A stretch of DNA of 64,000 nucleotides from Mycolicibacterium neworleansense (GTDB taxonomy: Bacteria; Actinomycetota; Actinomycetes; Mycobacteriales; Mycobacteriaceae), in the NCBI RefSeq assembly GCF_001245615.1, contig NZ_CWKH01000003.1, positions 186,001 through 250,000 on the forward strand. Direction: 5' to 3'. Made by a program: the position numbers and the translations under genes. Below are positions 37,189 to 45,975 of the stretch, one piece after another. Below the pieces are notes generated by a model. The model was not told the origin of the DNA, searched no databases, and worked only from the letters and a program-made list of their open reading frames with translations. How positions within the stretch are numbered: position 1 is the stretch's first letter; each line of letters starts with the position of its first letter.

Positions 37189-39090
37189 CTATCCGCGCGC
37201 CTTGGCCCGGGCTTTGGCCCGCGCCCGCAGCGAGGCGGTCAGCTCGACCTTGCGCACCCGGACGACCTCGGGGGTCACCTCGACGCACTCGTCCTCGGCG
37301 CAGAACTCCATGGCCTGCTCGAGGCCGAGTTCCAGTGGCCGCGCAAGTGTTTCCATGACGTCGGCGGTCGACGACCGCATGTTCGTCAGCTTCTTCTCGC
37401 GGGTGATGTTGATGTCGAGATCCTCGGCGCGCGGGTTGATCCCGACAACCTGACCCTCATAGGTGTCCTGGCCCGGCTCGACGAAGAACTGGCCGCGGTC
37501 GGACAGCTGGATCATCGCGAACGGGGTGATGGAACCGGACCGGTCCGAAACCAGCGAGCCGGTGTGGCGGGCCCGGATCTCCCCGGCCCACGGCCGGTAG
37601 CCCTCGAACACCGCGTTGGCGATACCGGTGCCACGGGTCTCGGTCAGGAAGTCGGTGCGGAAGCCGATCAGCCCGCGGCTGGGCACCACGAAGTCCATGC
37701 GCACCCAGCCGGCGGCATGGTTGGTCATCTGCTCCATGCGGCCCTTGCGGTTGGCCATCAGCTGGGTGATGGAGCCGACGAACTCCTCGGGACAGTCGAT
37801 GGTCAGCTCTTCGAACGGCTCGTGCAGCTTGCCGTCGATGTTCTTGGTGACCACCTGCGGCTTGCCGACAGTCAGCTCGAAGCCCTCGCGGCGCATCTGC
37901 TCGACGAGGATGGCCAGCGCCAGCTCACCGCGGCCCTGCACCTCCCAGGCGTCGGGGCGGCCGATGTCGACGATCCGGATCGACACGTTGCCGACGAGTT
38001 CGGCGTCGAGGCGGTTCTTGACCATGCGGGCGGTCAGCTTGTGCCCGGACACCCGGCCGGCCAGCGGCGAGGTGTTGGTGCCGATGGTGACCGAGATGGC
38101 GGGCTCGTCGACCGTGATGCGCGGCAGGGCGTGCGCGTGCTCGGGGTCGGCCAGGGTGTCGCCGATCATGATGTCGGGAATGCCCGCGACGGCGACGATG
38201 TCCCCGGCGACGGCTTCCTCGGTGGGATTGCGGTCGACGCCCTCGGTGGCCAGCAGCTCGGTGATCTTGGCGTTGGTGATCACCGGCGCCCCGTCGACCT
38301 CGCGCATCCAGGCCACCTGCTGGCCTTTCTTGATCCGGCCGTTATAGATGCGGATCAGCGCGAGACGGCCGAGGAAGGCCGACGCGTCGAGGTTGGTGAC
38401 GAGCGCCTGCAGCGGGGCCTCGGGATCACCCGAAGGCGGCGGGATGTGCTCCATCAGCACATCGAACAGCGGGTCGAGGTTCTCCCCGTCGGGATTCTCC
38501 CCGTTGGCGGGCTGCGTGGTCGATGCGATCCCGGCCCGGCCCGATGCGTACAGCGTGGGCAGGTCCAGCGCCTTCTCGGCGGCCGCCTGGGCTTCCTCGT
38601 CGAGGTCGGAGGCGACGTCGAGCAGCAGGTCGTGGCTTTCCTCGACCACCTCGGCGATACGGGCGTCGGGACGGTCGGTCTTGTTGACCACCAGGATCAC
38701 GGGGAGGTGCGCGGCCAGGGCCTTGCGCAGCACGAACCGGGTCTGCGGCAGCGGGCCTTCGGAGGCGTCGACCAGCAGAACCACACCGTCGACCATGGAC
38801 AGGCCGCGCTCCACCTCGCCACCGAAATCGGCGTGACCAGGGGTGTCGATGACGTTGATCACCGTCATGGTGCCGTCCGCATGGTGCCGGTGCACCGCGG
38901 TGTTCTTGGCCAGGATGGTGATGCCCTTTTCTTTCTCAAGGTCACCGGAGTCCATCAAGCGCTCGACCGCGTCGTCGCCGCGGTGCGTCAAGGCACCGGA
39001 CTGCCGCAGCATCGCGTCGACTAGGGTCGTCTTGCCGTGGTCGACGTGGGCGACGATGGCGACATTGCGAAAGCTCGGGCGTGAATCCAC
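37189..39090 (-). CDS. typA: Ribosome-associated translational GTPase TypA/BipA
   Basis: A 633-residue translation factor-type GTPase acting on the ribosome in stress and assembly. G1 is [13 protein letters not shown]2 region [12 protein letters not shown]3 [14 protein letters not shown] and G4 VVNKTDRP. Domain II and the BipA-specific C-terminal part ([20 protein letters not shown]) follow. The GTG at 39090 is chosen with a GCGAGAA ribosome site; an in-frame ATG 11 codons upstream is possible. It matches Rv1165 beside lpqW, though here the paralog island separates the two. Confidence 0.95.
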   Translation of the reverse strand: MDSRPSFRNVAIVAHVDHGKTTLVDAMLRQSGALTHRGDDAVERLMDSGDLEKEKGITILAKNTAVHRHHADGTMTVINVIDTPGHADFGGEVERGLSMVDGVVLLVDASEGPLPQTRFVLRKALAAHLPVILVVNKTDRPDARIAEVVEESHDLLLDVASDLDEEAQAAAEKALDLPTLYASGRAGIASTTQPANGENPDGENLDPLFDVLMEHIPPPSGDPEAPLQALVTNLDASAFLGRLALIRIYNGRIKKGQQVAWMREVDGAPVITNAKITELLATEGVDRNPTEEAVAGDIVAVAGIPDIMIGDTLADPEHAHALPRITVDEPAISVTIGTNTSPLAGRVSGHKLTARMVKNRLDAELVGNVSIRIVDIGRPDAWEVQGRGELALAILVEQMRREGFELTVGKPQVVTKNIDGKLHEPFEELTIDCPEEFVGSITQLMANRKGRMEQMTNHAAGWVRMDFVVPSRGLIGFRTDFLTETRGTGIANAVFEGYRPWAGEIRARHTGSLVSDRSGSITPFAMIQLSDRGQFFVEPGQDTYEGQVVGINPRAEDLDINITREKKLTNMRSSTADVMETLARPLELGLEQAMEFCAEDECVEVTPEVVRVRKVELTASLRARAKARAKARG

Positions 39091-39146
39091 CCGGACATTC
39101 TCGCAGGCTGGCCGGTCGATCACGAAAACGAGAGAGCCCCGTCACG

Positions 39147-39314
39147 TTGAAGTCCACCAAGATCGCCGGCCTGAAGGCCAAGAAAAAGTGCTGCAGGAGC
39201 AAGCCGCGCTGCAAACGCTGCCCCCTGGTGCTGCACAAGGTCCGCAAGGCCCAGCACCACGGAGTGAGCGGCAAAGAACTGGACAAGGTCTTCAAACGGG
39301 CCAGGAAATCCTGA
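39147..39314 (+). CDS. Small basic Cys-rich protein
   Basis: A 55-residue protein, very basic, with a cysteine cluster in KAKKKCCRSKPRCKRCPLVL and a charged helix GKELDKVFKRARKS. The Cys spacing (CC-x5-C-x2-C) suggests a small metal site; similar unnamed proteins occur in many actinobacteria. The TTG start at 39147 is inferred from the N-terminus LKSTKIAGLK; an ATG 22 codons upstream would overlap typA divergently and looks unconserved. Function is unknown. Confidence 0.7.
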   Translation: MKSTKIAGLKAKKKCCRSKPRCKRCPLVLHKVRKAQHHGVSGKELDKVFKRARKS

Positions 39315-39377
39315 CGTTCGGGCGTACCGTTTTAGGTATCCGTCACGTGTGCGATGAGCGTGCTTGGAGGTGCCGAC

Positions 39378-39644
39378 ATGACGGTTTACGAAGCGCTCAC
39401 GGTCGCTCTGATCATGGTCCTCGCCGCGGGGACCACGGTGGCGATCTATGTGGGCATGGCCAACTGGATCGGGGCCTGCTACATGGTCCGGTGCAGTGAG
39501 TGCCACCACCTCACGTTCGCGTCGGCGAACCAGCCGCAGGCTTCCTGCGCGCACTGCCGCCACCCGATGCTGCTGCACCCGCTGTACGCGACGCAGCATC
39601 CGGGCCACGCCGTGCGGGTGGTCAACGACCGGTTGCGGTACTGA
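39378..39644 (+). CDS. Small membrane protein with zinc-ribbon-like Cys pairs
   Basis: An 88-residue protein. Residues about 4-28 form one transmembrane helix (ALTVALIMVLAAGTTVAIYV). The rest carries two cysteine pairs (VRCSECHHL and ASCAHCRHP), typical of a small zinc ribbon. GGAGGTG precedes the ATG at 39378. It is downstream of the Cys-rich small gene and ends just before the convergent GSDH gene. No family name was recognised. Confidence 0.7.
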   Translation: MTVYEALTVALIMVLAAGTTVAIYVGMANWIGACYMVRCSECHHLTFASANQPQASCAHCRHPMLLHPLYATQHPGHAVRVVNDRLRY

Positions 39645-39650
39645 GGACGC

Positions 39651-42563
39651 TCACAGCACCGACGGAACCTTGTTGAAGGTCACGACGTAGTTGGTGTCCG
39701 TGCCCGGGGTGACGATCGTGTGGGTTTGCGCTCCGCCATCGGACCAGCTGACGAAGACCAGCTGACCGTCGTCGACGAATTGCGGCGACGAGACTCCCAG
39801 CACCCGCTGCACACCCACCACCGACGTCTCGGTGTAGGACCCTGTGTACGGCTTGCCGTCGATCGTGAAGACCGCGTCCGGGTCGCTCGCGGTGAACGTC
39901 TGCGTGACGGTGTTGGGGTAGACGTTGGCCGAGGAGGTCGTCGACAGGCCGCTGCTGTCGGTGACGGTCAGCCTAACCTCGTACCAGGTGTCCGCGGAGT
40001 TGTGCGGGTCGGTCGGAACGGTGATGCTGCCCGTCTTGCCGACGATGTTGCTGGTGACCGGGTGGATGTGATCGGCATGATGGAACACCACGGTCCAGTT
40101 GTAGGCGCTGTCGGGAAGTGTCTCGTCCTGATCCAGAGCCGAGCCGGTGAACGAAATGGTGTCGCCGGCATTGTATTTCGAGTTGTCCAGCGGTGCGCCC
40201 TGCGGTGTCGTGATCGTCAGGTCGTGCGGCGCGGTACTGCCGACGGTGACCGACTGCGTGTCCTGGCCCGTCTTCTCCCCGTCACTCACGGTCAGCGTCA
40301 CGTTGTAGGTGCCGTTGGTGCCGTAGGTCTTGGTCGGGTTGGCCTCCGTCGACGTCGTGCCGTCACCGAAATCCCAGTGATATGTGAGGGTGGAGTTCGG
40401 ATCGGGGTCGGCCGAACCCTGTGATGAGAAGTTCACCACCAGAGGCGAATACCCGTTGGTCGGCGTCGCCGTCACGACGGCTGTCGGCGCCCGGTTGCCG
40501 CCCGACGGCGCGATCATCGACAGCTCGCCGGGATAGATGTTCAGTTGATAGATGTTGCCGTCCGGACCCTGGATGAGCCGCACCGGTGTCCCCGCCTGGC
40601 CGTCGAAGGGCTGCTCGCTGACGTAGCTGTCGTAGTCCTCATCGAGGGTCAGCACCTTGATCCAGCCGAGCGTGTAGTCGGCGACAAAGACCTTGCCGCG
40701 GTACTCCTCGGGGAAGGTGTCACCGGTGTACACCAGGACAGATGTGATCGAGGCGGTTCCGGCCGGCGTGTTGTGGTCGTAGGAGTAGATCGGATTGACG
40801 TAGCCGCAGCCGACGCACACGCCTTCCGCCCCGGGCCAACCGTAGTTGGCACCCTTCGTCACGACGTTGAGCTCTTCCCAAGAGGTGTCGCCCACATCAC
40901 CCACGAGCAGCTGGCCATTCGGCGCAACGTCGAACCGGAACGGGTTGCGCAGCCCGTAAGCCCAGATCTCCTTGCGGGCACCGGGTGTGTTGTAGAAGGG
41001 ATTGTCCGTCGGGATCGTTCCGTCGGGGTGGATCCGCATGATCTTGCCGTGGACGTTGGTGAGGTCCTGCGCGTTGGTGCTGACCGAGTTGTCGCCCTTG
41101 GCCCAGTAGATGTAGTCGGCAGCGTCGCCGGGATTGTCCTCGTAATAGATTTCGCCGCCATGGTGGATCGGCCCGGCCTTCTCGTCCGACGCGATCAGCA
41201 CCTGCTCGGAGGCCAGGATGGCGGCCTCATCACCGGAGAGGGTGAAGCGCGACAGCACATCGGTGTCGTTGCCGTTGGTGTATGACACGTAGACGTAGTG
41301 GTTTTCGGCGAAGTTCGGGTCGACCTCGATGCCGCCGATCCCACTCTCGAAGTCGGTCTGCGTCTGCAGTTCCACCAGCGTGGTCGTCCCCTGGCCCTCC
41401 TTGTAGAGCTTGATCGCCCCGCCCTTCTCGGCGATCAGGATCCCGCCGTCGTCCGGGTTGTCCGGATCGTCCGGCAGGAACCGGAAATCCACCGGTTCGG
41501 ACAGCCCCGACACGATCACGGTGCGTTCGAGCTCCTCCGGCAGCCCCGCAGTGGGCTCCCCGCAGGACTGCGTCACCTGCTGAAGCGTCAATGCGCCCCA
41601 CGCCGTGACCGCTTCCGTGAAGTCCGAAATCGGAGGGGCGGAGAGTATTTGGTCGGCCTGTCGGCGCACCCAGCCGAGCACGGCCCACAGCACCGGCGAG
41701 TCCGGAGTCTCGCCAGGGGCGGGAGTAGCCAGAACCGGAAGGATGTACTCGTTGATCAGGCCGCCGATCTTCTGGGCGATCGGAGCCACCGTGGTGAAGA
41801 CGTTGCAGAAGCAACCCCAGGCCTTCTTGACCGGCTCCGGTGAGTCCGGCCCCGGAAGTGGCAGCGGCGGGATGGTGATGGTTGCCCGCTCCTGCGTCTG
41901 GGTCTGTGTCTGGGTCTGCAGTGTCGGCGATGGCGATGCCGTGGCGAACGCTTCGACCTTGGCTCGCACGGCGCCGAGCAACGTCGCCCGGTCGGCAACA
42001 TCCGCCTGCTTCGATTCAGGGTCGAGTTTGCGGTTCTTCGAATACAGCTCGCCGGTAGGCCGATTCGGCGAATCCACCGCGCCGGTGTCGTTTGCTACAG
42101 CCTCTTCGACCGGCGCCACGTCCTGGGGCTCCGGGTCGACGACATCTACCGCTTGATCGACCACTACAGGCAATTCGGGCTCGTCGGCACCCGCCGTGTG
42201 CGCCCCACCCGAACTCCGGATGACCACACCGTCGTCGAGGGTGACAACGGTTTGCTTCGACTTAGATCGCTTCCCCTTCAACAACTCTGAGACAAGCTCT
42301 TTGCCCGGTCGCCCGAATCTGCCGGGGGGCGAACCGGCCGGACCCGTCGGTGTGGGCGCAGCGGATGCAGGTGGTTGCGGATCCGGCGCGGCGGCGCTAT
42401 TCGCTTCCGAGGACGGCGATTCCGATGACACCGAAGTACCCGTGTCATCGGCCGTGGCCACCCCTACGGGAGAGGCGATGGCGGCGCCCAGTCCGAGAGC
42501 GAGTGCCACGGCGCCAACGCGGACAACATGATTGATCCCGGCGCCAACAGGCTGTTTGAACAT
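39651..42563 (-). CDS. Secreted sugar-dehydrogenase-like/PKD mosaic protein
   Basis: A 970-residue predicted exported protein. Signal peptide 1-38 (RVGAVALALGLGAAIASPVG), then a disordered Ser/Pro/Ala/Glu-rich region (40-240) with a (QT)n run near 216-224, and an Ala-rich helical part (245-335). Residues about 347-686 form a glucose/sorbosone dehydrogenase-like beta-propeller (VSGLSEPVDFRFLPDD, IHPDGTIPTDNPFYNT, YGLRNPFRFDVAP, GANYGWPGAEGVC). A PKD domain (about 692-775; TYHWDFGDGTTSTEANPTKT), a second Ig-like module (780-882) and a C-terminal beta module (885-970) follow. It probably acts at the cell surface on sugars or glycans; PQQ dependence is known for the family but not shown here. Confidence 0.85.
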   Translation of the reverse strand: MFKQPVGAGINHVVRVGAVALALGLGAAIASPVGVATADDTGTSVSSESPSSEANSAAAPDPQPPASAAPTPTGPAGSPPGRFGRPGKELVSELLKGKRSKSKQTVVTLDDGVVIRSSGGAHTAGADEPELPVVVDQAVDVVDPEPQDVAPVEEAVANDTGAVDSPNRPTGELYSKNRKLDPESKQADVADRATLLGAVRAKVEAFATASPSPTLQTQTQTQTQERATITIPPLPLPGPDSPEPVKKAWGCFCNVFTTVAPIAQKIGGLINEYILPVLATPAPGETPDSPVLWAVLGWVRRQADQILSAPPISDFTEAVTAWGALTLQQVTQSCGEPTAGLPEELERTVIVSGLSEPVDFRFLPDDPDNPDDGGILIAEKGGAIKLYKEGQGTTTLVELQTQTDFESGIGGIEVDPNFAENHYVYVSYTNGNDTDVLSRFTLSGDEAAILASEQVLIASDEKAGPIHHGGEIYYEDNPGDAADYIYWAKGDNSVSTNAQDLTNVHGKIMRIHPDGTIPTDNPFYNTPGARKEIWAYGLRNPFRFDVAPNGQLLVGDVGDTSWEELNVVTKGANYGWPGAEGVCVGCGYVNPIYSYDHNTPAGTASITSVLVYTGDTFPEEYRGKVFVADYTLGWIKVLTLDEDYDSYVSEQPFDGQAGTPVRLIQGPDGNIYQLNIYPGELSMIAPSGGNRAPTAVVTATPTNGYSPLVVNFSSQGSADPDPNSTLTYHWDFGDGTTSTEANPTKTYGTNGTYNVTLTVSDGEKTGQDTQSVTVGSTAPHDLTITTPQGAPLDNSKYNAGDTISFTGSALDQDETLPDSAYNWTVVFHHADHIHPVTSNIVGKTGSITVPTDPHNSADTWYEVRLTVTDSSGLSTTSSANVYPNTVTQTFTASDPDAVFTIDGKPYTGSYTETSVVGVQRVLGVSSPQFVDDGQLVFVSWSDGGAQTHTIVTPGTDTNYVVTFNKVPSVL

Positions 42564-42632
42564 GGGCCCCCCACGGATCCGTCTCCCGTTCTCGAGCGGT
42601 GGAGCGGGACGATCCTGCCCAAACTCTATGAC

Positions 42633-43106
42633 TTACCTGTGAACTTGGCCTGCCGAATTCTGAAATTCACCATTTGCGTTGTTGCCCTGGTAGTGCGGCA
42701 TCGCGTGGTCCCGGAGCTCACGCCCGGTGACCTTCTCGGCCCGGATCCGCACGAAGTGGTCGCGCCGCCCCTCGGCCCACGGCTGTACGAACGTCCCGGC
42801 GACTTCCACCTGCTCATCCACGTCGGTGATCGGCTCGGCATGCCCGACGATCGTCACGCTCCACCCCGTCCGTAGATCGGCGTCGAGCTCATCGGCTTGA
42901 AAGGCGACCACTTGATGCTCGATGGCGGCGCTCAGCTTGGCCCCGCCGGCAACGCGGATCACCACATCGTCATGCCACACGCGGAAGTTGACCGGCTGCA
43001 CGGCCGGCAGCGCATCCTCGGTGAACACCAATCGGCCCACCCGCACCCGCTCCAACAGATCCAGGCATTGCCTGCGGGTGAGAACGCCGAGTTCCTGTCC
43101 CTTCAT
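42633..43106 (-). CDS. PNPOx-like FMN-binding split-barrel protein
   Basis: A 157-residue protein of the pyridoxamine 5'-phosphate oxidase-like split-barrel class. It has LTRRQCLDLLERVRVGRLVF, ALPAVQPVNFRVWHDDVVI, LSAAIEHQVVAFQADELD and WSVTIVGHAEPI. Such proteins bind FMN, haem or F420. It begins 3 bases after the WS/DGAT stop, so the two are almost certainly one operon. PNPOx-like proteins accompany lipid synthesis genes in dormancy regulons, which fits the candidate DosR-like box upstream. The substrate is unknown. Confidence 0.85.
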   Translation of the reverse strand: MKGQELGVLTRRQCLDLLERVRVGRLVFTEDALPAVQPVNFRVWHDDVVIRVAGGAKLSAAIEHQVVAFQADELDADLRTGWSVTIVGHAEPITDVDEQVEVAGTFVQPWAEGRRDHFVRIRAEKVTGRELRDHAMPHYQGNNANGEFQNSAGQVHR

Positions 43107-43109
43107 CGA

Positions 43110-44495
43110 TCAACCTCCCTGTACGAGTTGCAGAGTTCCCACCGGGGTGGAGCGCCAGTGCCCGGCGCTGATATCGACCAGACGGGCAACGGCACGCTCG
43201 ATGCCGCGGGCGAGTTCGTCCACATCGGGAGCCGTGTCGTAATCGCCGATGACACCGAAGACCAGCCGGTCGGCATAACTCATGATGGCGACACCGGTGC
43301 GCAGTTGTATCGCGATCGGCGGAATCGGCAGCAACCGCACGATGTCGCGGCCCATCACGCGCAACCGCTTCGGCGGGCCGGGCACATTCGTGGCGACGGT
43401 GACGACGCCGCGTTGCGGCAACCGGGTCAGTGCCCGCACCGTCCACGCGGTGAGCGCGAACGGGATCACGTTTGCCGCCGAGACCAGGATGTTGCCCGCT
43501 TCACGTTGTCCACTGGATTTGGCCCTGGACAGCCGTGAATGCACGGTGCGCAGCTGGTGCACGGGGTCTGCCTTGTCGACCGGAAGGTACGGCAGCATCA
43601 CCGATACCCGATTGTCAGCGCGGTCACGCGCGTCGTCGGACCGCACCGAAACCGGCACCAGGGTACGCAGCGCGTCCCGCCTCGGCTTCTCGCCGCGGCG
43701 AATGAGTATGTTGCGGAAGCTGTCGGTGATCGCCGCCAGCGCAACATCATTGACCGTCACACCGAATTCCCGGCACACCGAGTCGACCTCATCCAGCGAC
43801 ACCTCGCCGGCCGCGTAGCGCCGCATGCTCGTCACCGGCCCGGTCAACGAGCTGGCGGCCGCCGGGCGCAGCAGCCCGGTGACGATGCCGAGGGCTCCGC
43901 GGACCGCCTGCACGGCGGCGACGGGGAGCCCGGTCGAGATACGCCATGCCTCACCGAGCCAATCGGCCGGGCTGAACGCACCGGTGCCTCTCGCCGCTCG
44001 ACGCACCACACCTTTGCCGGGCGTGCCGCCGTCGTCACAGAGCCGGCTGAACAGCCGTGCCGCAGCGATGCCGTCGGCGATGCAGTGGTGAACCTTGAGC
44101 AGGATCGCCCAGCGATTGTATTCGAGGCCGTCGACGACCCAGCACTCCCACAGCGGACGGTCCCGGTCGAGGCGCCGCTCCATGATGTCGGCGGCCCATC
44201 GGTACAGCGCCGCATCATCACCTGGCTGCGGCAGCGCGGCATACCGAATGTGGTGGGATGCATCGAAGTTGGTGTCCTCCACCCATTGTGGCGCCCCGAG
44301 GTCGAGCGGCTGGGTGCGCAGCAGTTGATGCAGGCGGGGCACCGTCAGCGCCCGTTCGGCCAGGCCGGCCATGATGGTGTCGGGGCGGGGCATCGGCCCG
44401 TCCAGCACGGCGATCGCCCCGATCGCCAAGCTCGCGTGGCGATCGGAGTCCTCGGCTTCGAGGAACCCCGCGTCCAGGGCGGTCAACTGCTCCAT
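43110..44495 (-). CDS. WS/DGAT wax ester/triacylglycerol synthase
   Basis: A 461-residue acyl-CoA:diacylglycerol/alcohol acyltransferase making storage triacylglycerol or wax ester. The active-site motif is KVHHCIADGIAAARLF (HHxxxDG). Other landmarks are LTALDAGFLEAED at the N-terminus, GVTVNDVALAAITDSFR and TNVPGPPKRLRVMG. The ATG at 44495 starts the canonical MEQLTALDAGFL sequence; an earlier in-frame start is ignored. It lies between narI and the PNPOx gene, all in one direction. M. tuberculosis has about 15 paralogs, including the hypoxia-induced tgs1. Confidence 0.93.
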   Translation of the reverse strand: MEQLTALDAGFLEAEDSDRHASLAIGAIAVLDGPMPRPDTIMAGLAERALTVPRLHQLLRTQPLDLGAPQWVEDTNFDASHHIRYAALPQPGDDAALYRWAADIMERRLDRDRPLWECWVVDGLEYNRWAILLKVHHCIADGIAAARLFSRLCDDGGTPGKGVVRRAARGTGAFSPADWLGEAWRISTGLPVAAVQAVRGALGIVTGLLRPAAASSLTGPVTSMRRYAAGEVSLDEVDSVCREFGVTVNDVALAAITDSFRNILIRRGEKPRRDALRTLVPVSVRSDDARDRADNRVSVMLPYLPVDKADPVHQLRTVHSRLSRAKSSGQREAGNILVSAANVIPFALTAWTVRALTRLPQRGVVTVATNVPGPPKRLRVMGRDIVRLLPIPPIAIQLRTGVAIMSYADRLVFGVIGDYDTAPDVDELARGIERAVARLVDISAGHWRSTPVGTLQLVQGG

Positions 44496-44527
44496 AGAAC
44501 GATGGTCCGCCTGACGTGCCTGGTCGG

Positions 44528-44547
44528 GGAGGGCCAAAGGTCCCCAA
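44528..44547 (-). promoter_or_regulatory. Candidate DosR-like box upstream of the WS/DGAT gene
   Basis: Read on the minus strand, TTGGGGACCTTTGGCCCTCC matches the published DosR consensus (TTSGGGACTWWAGTCCCSAA) at 14 of 20 positions. The first half-site is perfect and the second weaker. It ends 33 bases before the ATG, so a promoter placed as in known DosR genes would start transcription near the ATG. There is no good -10. Binding is hypothetical. Confidence 0.35.
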
Positions 44548-44583
44548 TGTCTGACCCCGGCGAGATCGGTATTGGCGGCGCGC

Positions 44584-45312
44584 TCACCAGCCCCGGCGCT
44601 GCGGCCGCGATCCGACCAGCTCACTGCGCTCGGCGACATCGCGGCCCCGGTAGACGATGTAGGGACGGAACAGGTAACCGATCGGGGCGCTGAACACGTG
44701 CACGAGCCGGGTGAACGGCCACAGGCAGAACAGCACCAGCGCGATGATGACGTGGATGTGGAAGTAGAGCGGCGCCTGGACCATCAGGTCGCCGCGGGGC
44801 TGCAGGATCCAGATCGAGCGGAACCAGGGTGACACGGTTTCGCGGTAATCATGCTCGGCGCCTTCGGGTGTGGCCCCGATCGCCGTACAGGCGAAGCCGG
44901 CCACCATCGCGGCCACCAGCACCAGGTACATCGTCTTGTCATTGACGGTGGTGGCCATGAACACCGGGCCGGTGGCACGGCGCCGGTAGATGAGCAGCGC
45001 GATGCCGACGAGCGCGGCGATGCCGGCGATACCACCCAGGATCACCGCCTGCAGGTGATAGACGTGGTCGCTCATCACCAGATCCATCCACGATTCCGGG
45101 ATGAACAGGCCGATGACGTGACCGATGAACACCACGAGCATGCCGAAGTGGAACATCGGGCTGGCGATACGTAGCAGCCGCGACTCGTAGAGCTGTGACG
45201 ATCGTGTCGTCCAACCGAACTTGTCGTAGCGATAGCGCCACCAGGTTCCGACGGCCACCACCGCCAGCGTCACGTACGGCACCACGTCCCAGAAGATCTC
45301 CCAGCCCGACAT
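44584..45312 (-). CDS. narI: Respiratory nitrate reductase gamma subunit
   Basis: A 242-residue cytochrome b subunit that anchors NarGH in the membrane and passes electrons from menaquinol. Five hydrophobic segments carry haem-ligand histidines (SPMFHFGMLVVFIGHVIGLF, LYFHIHVIIALVLF, HLQAVILGG). The ATG at 45312 shares one base with the narJ stop; longer upstream readings lie in narJ and are ignored. It is the distal subunit gene of the operon and matches Rv1164. Confidence 0.95.
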   Translation of the reverse strand: MSGWEIFWDVVPYVTLAVVAVGTWWRYRYDKFGWTTRSSQLYESRLLRIASPMFHFGMLVVFIGHVIGLFIPESWMDLVMSDHVYHLQAVILGGIAGIAALVGIALLIYRRRATGPVFMATTVNDKTMYLVLVAAMVAGFACTAIGATPEGAEHDYRETVSPWFRSIWILQPRGDLMVQAPLYFHIHVIIALVLFCLWPFTRLVHVFSAPIGYLFRPYIVYRGRDVAERSELVGSRPQRRGW

Positions 45313-45962
45313 CAGCGCACCTCCTGTACCCGGCGGGGCGGAACGGTCAGCTGAAAGGGCTGCAACCCGACAGATTCCGCGGGCGGCCCGCACCGCATCA
45401 AACGCGATACGTCGTCGACGGAGGACAGGGACGGCAGGGTGGCGTCCACCGCCGCGACCACGGGCGCATACGGCGATCTCGCCTCGGCCAACGCGCGGGC
45501 CACCACACCGATCGGCACGCGGTATTTGGCGAGCAGCCGCCGCCCCGCTTCCGGGTCGACGGTGGCGGCGAATTCCAGCACCACCGGAAGGTGATCGGGG
45601 GCTTCACCTTTCGGAATCTCCACGCCGGCGGCCCGGTAGGTCTGGGTGAACTCGACCATGTCCGCGCCGCGGTTCCGGGTGTCCCCCGACGTCCAGTAGG
45701 TCAGTAGCATGGTGCACCGCTTGTGCAGGTCGAAGGTCTCCACGTACTCCTGCGCCAGCTCCATGGTGGACCGAAGACTCAACCCGACAACGGTTTCGCC
45801 GAGCAGTGCCCGTCGCTCACCGGTGACGTGGTCCAGCAGGCGCGCGGCGGTCTGCAGCCGATCGGCATGGCCGTCGTCTGGGTAGGCGAGCATCAGCGAG
45901 GCCGCCTGCCACACCAGGCGATCCTGCAGGCTGTCATCGGATCGGTTCCTACGCTTCCTCAC
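45312..45962 (-). CDS. narJ: Nitrate reductase assembly chaperone NarJ
   Basis: A 216-residue TorD-family chaperone that holds NarGH in the cytosol while the molybdenum cofactor and haems are inserted; it is not part of the final enzyme. Landmarks are LVWQAASLMLAYPDD, LAQEYVETFDLHKRCTMLLT, GEAPDHLPVVLEFAAT and SPYAPVVAAVDATLP. The GTG at 45962 follows AGGGAGAA and comes 13 bases after the narH stop. It matches Rv1163. Confidence 0.93.
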   Translation of the reverse strand: MRKRRNRSDDSLQDRLVWQAASLMLAYPDDGHADRLQTAARLLDHVTGERRALLGETVVGLSLRSTMELAQEYVETFDLHKRCTMLLTYWTSGDTRNRGADMVEFTQTYRAAGVEIPKGEAPDHLPVVLEFAATVDPEAGRRLLAKYRVPIGVVARALAEARSPYAPVVAAVDATLPSLSSVDDVSRLMRCGPPAESVGLQPFQLTVPPRRVQEVR

Positions 45963-45975
45963 TGGTTCTCCCTGG

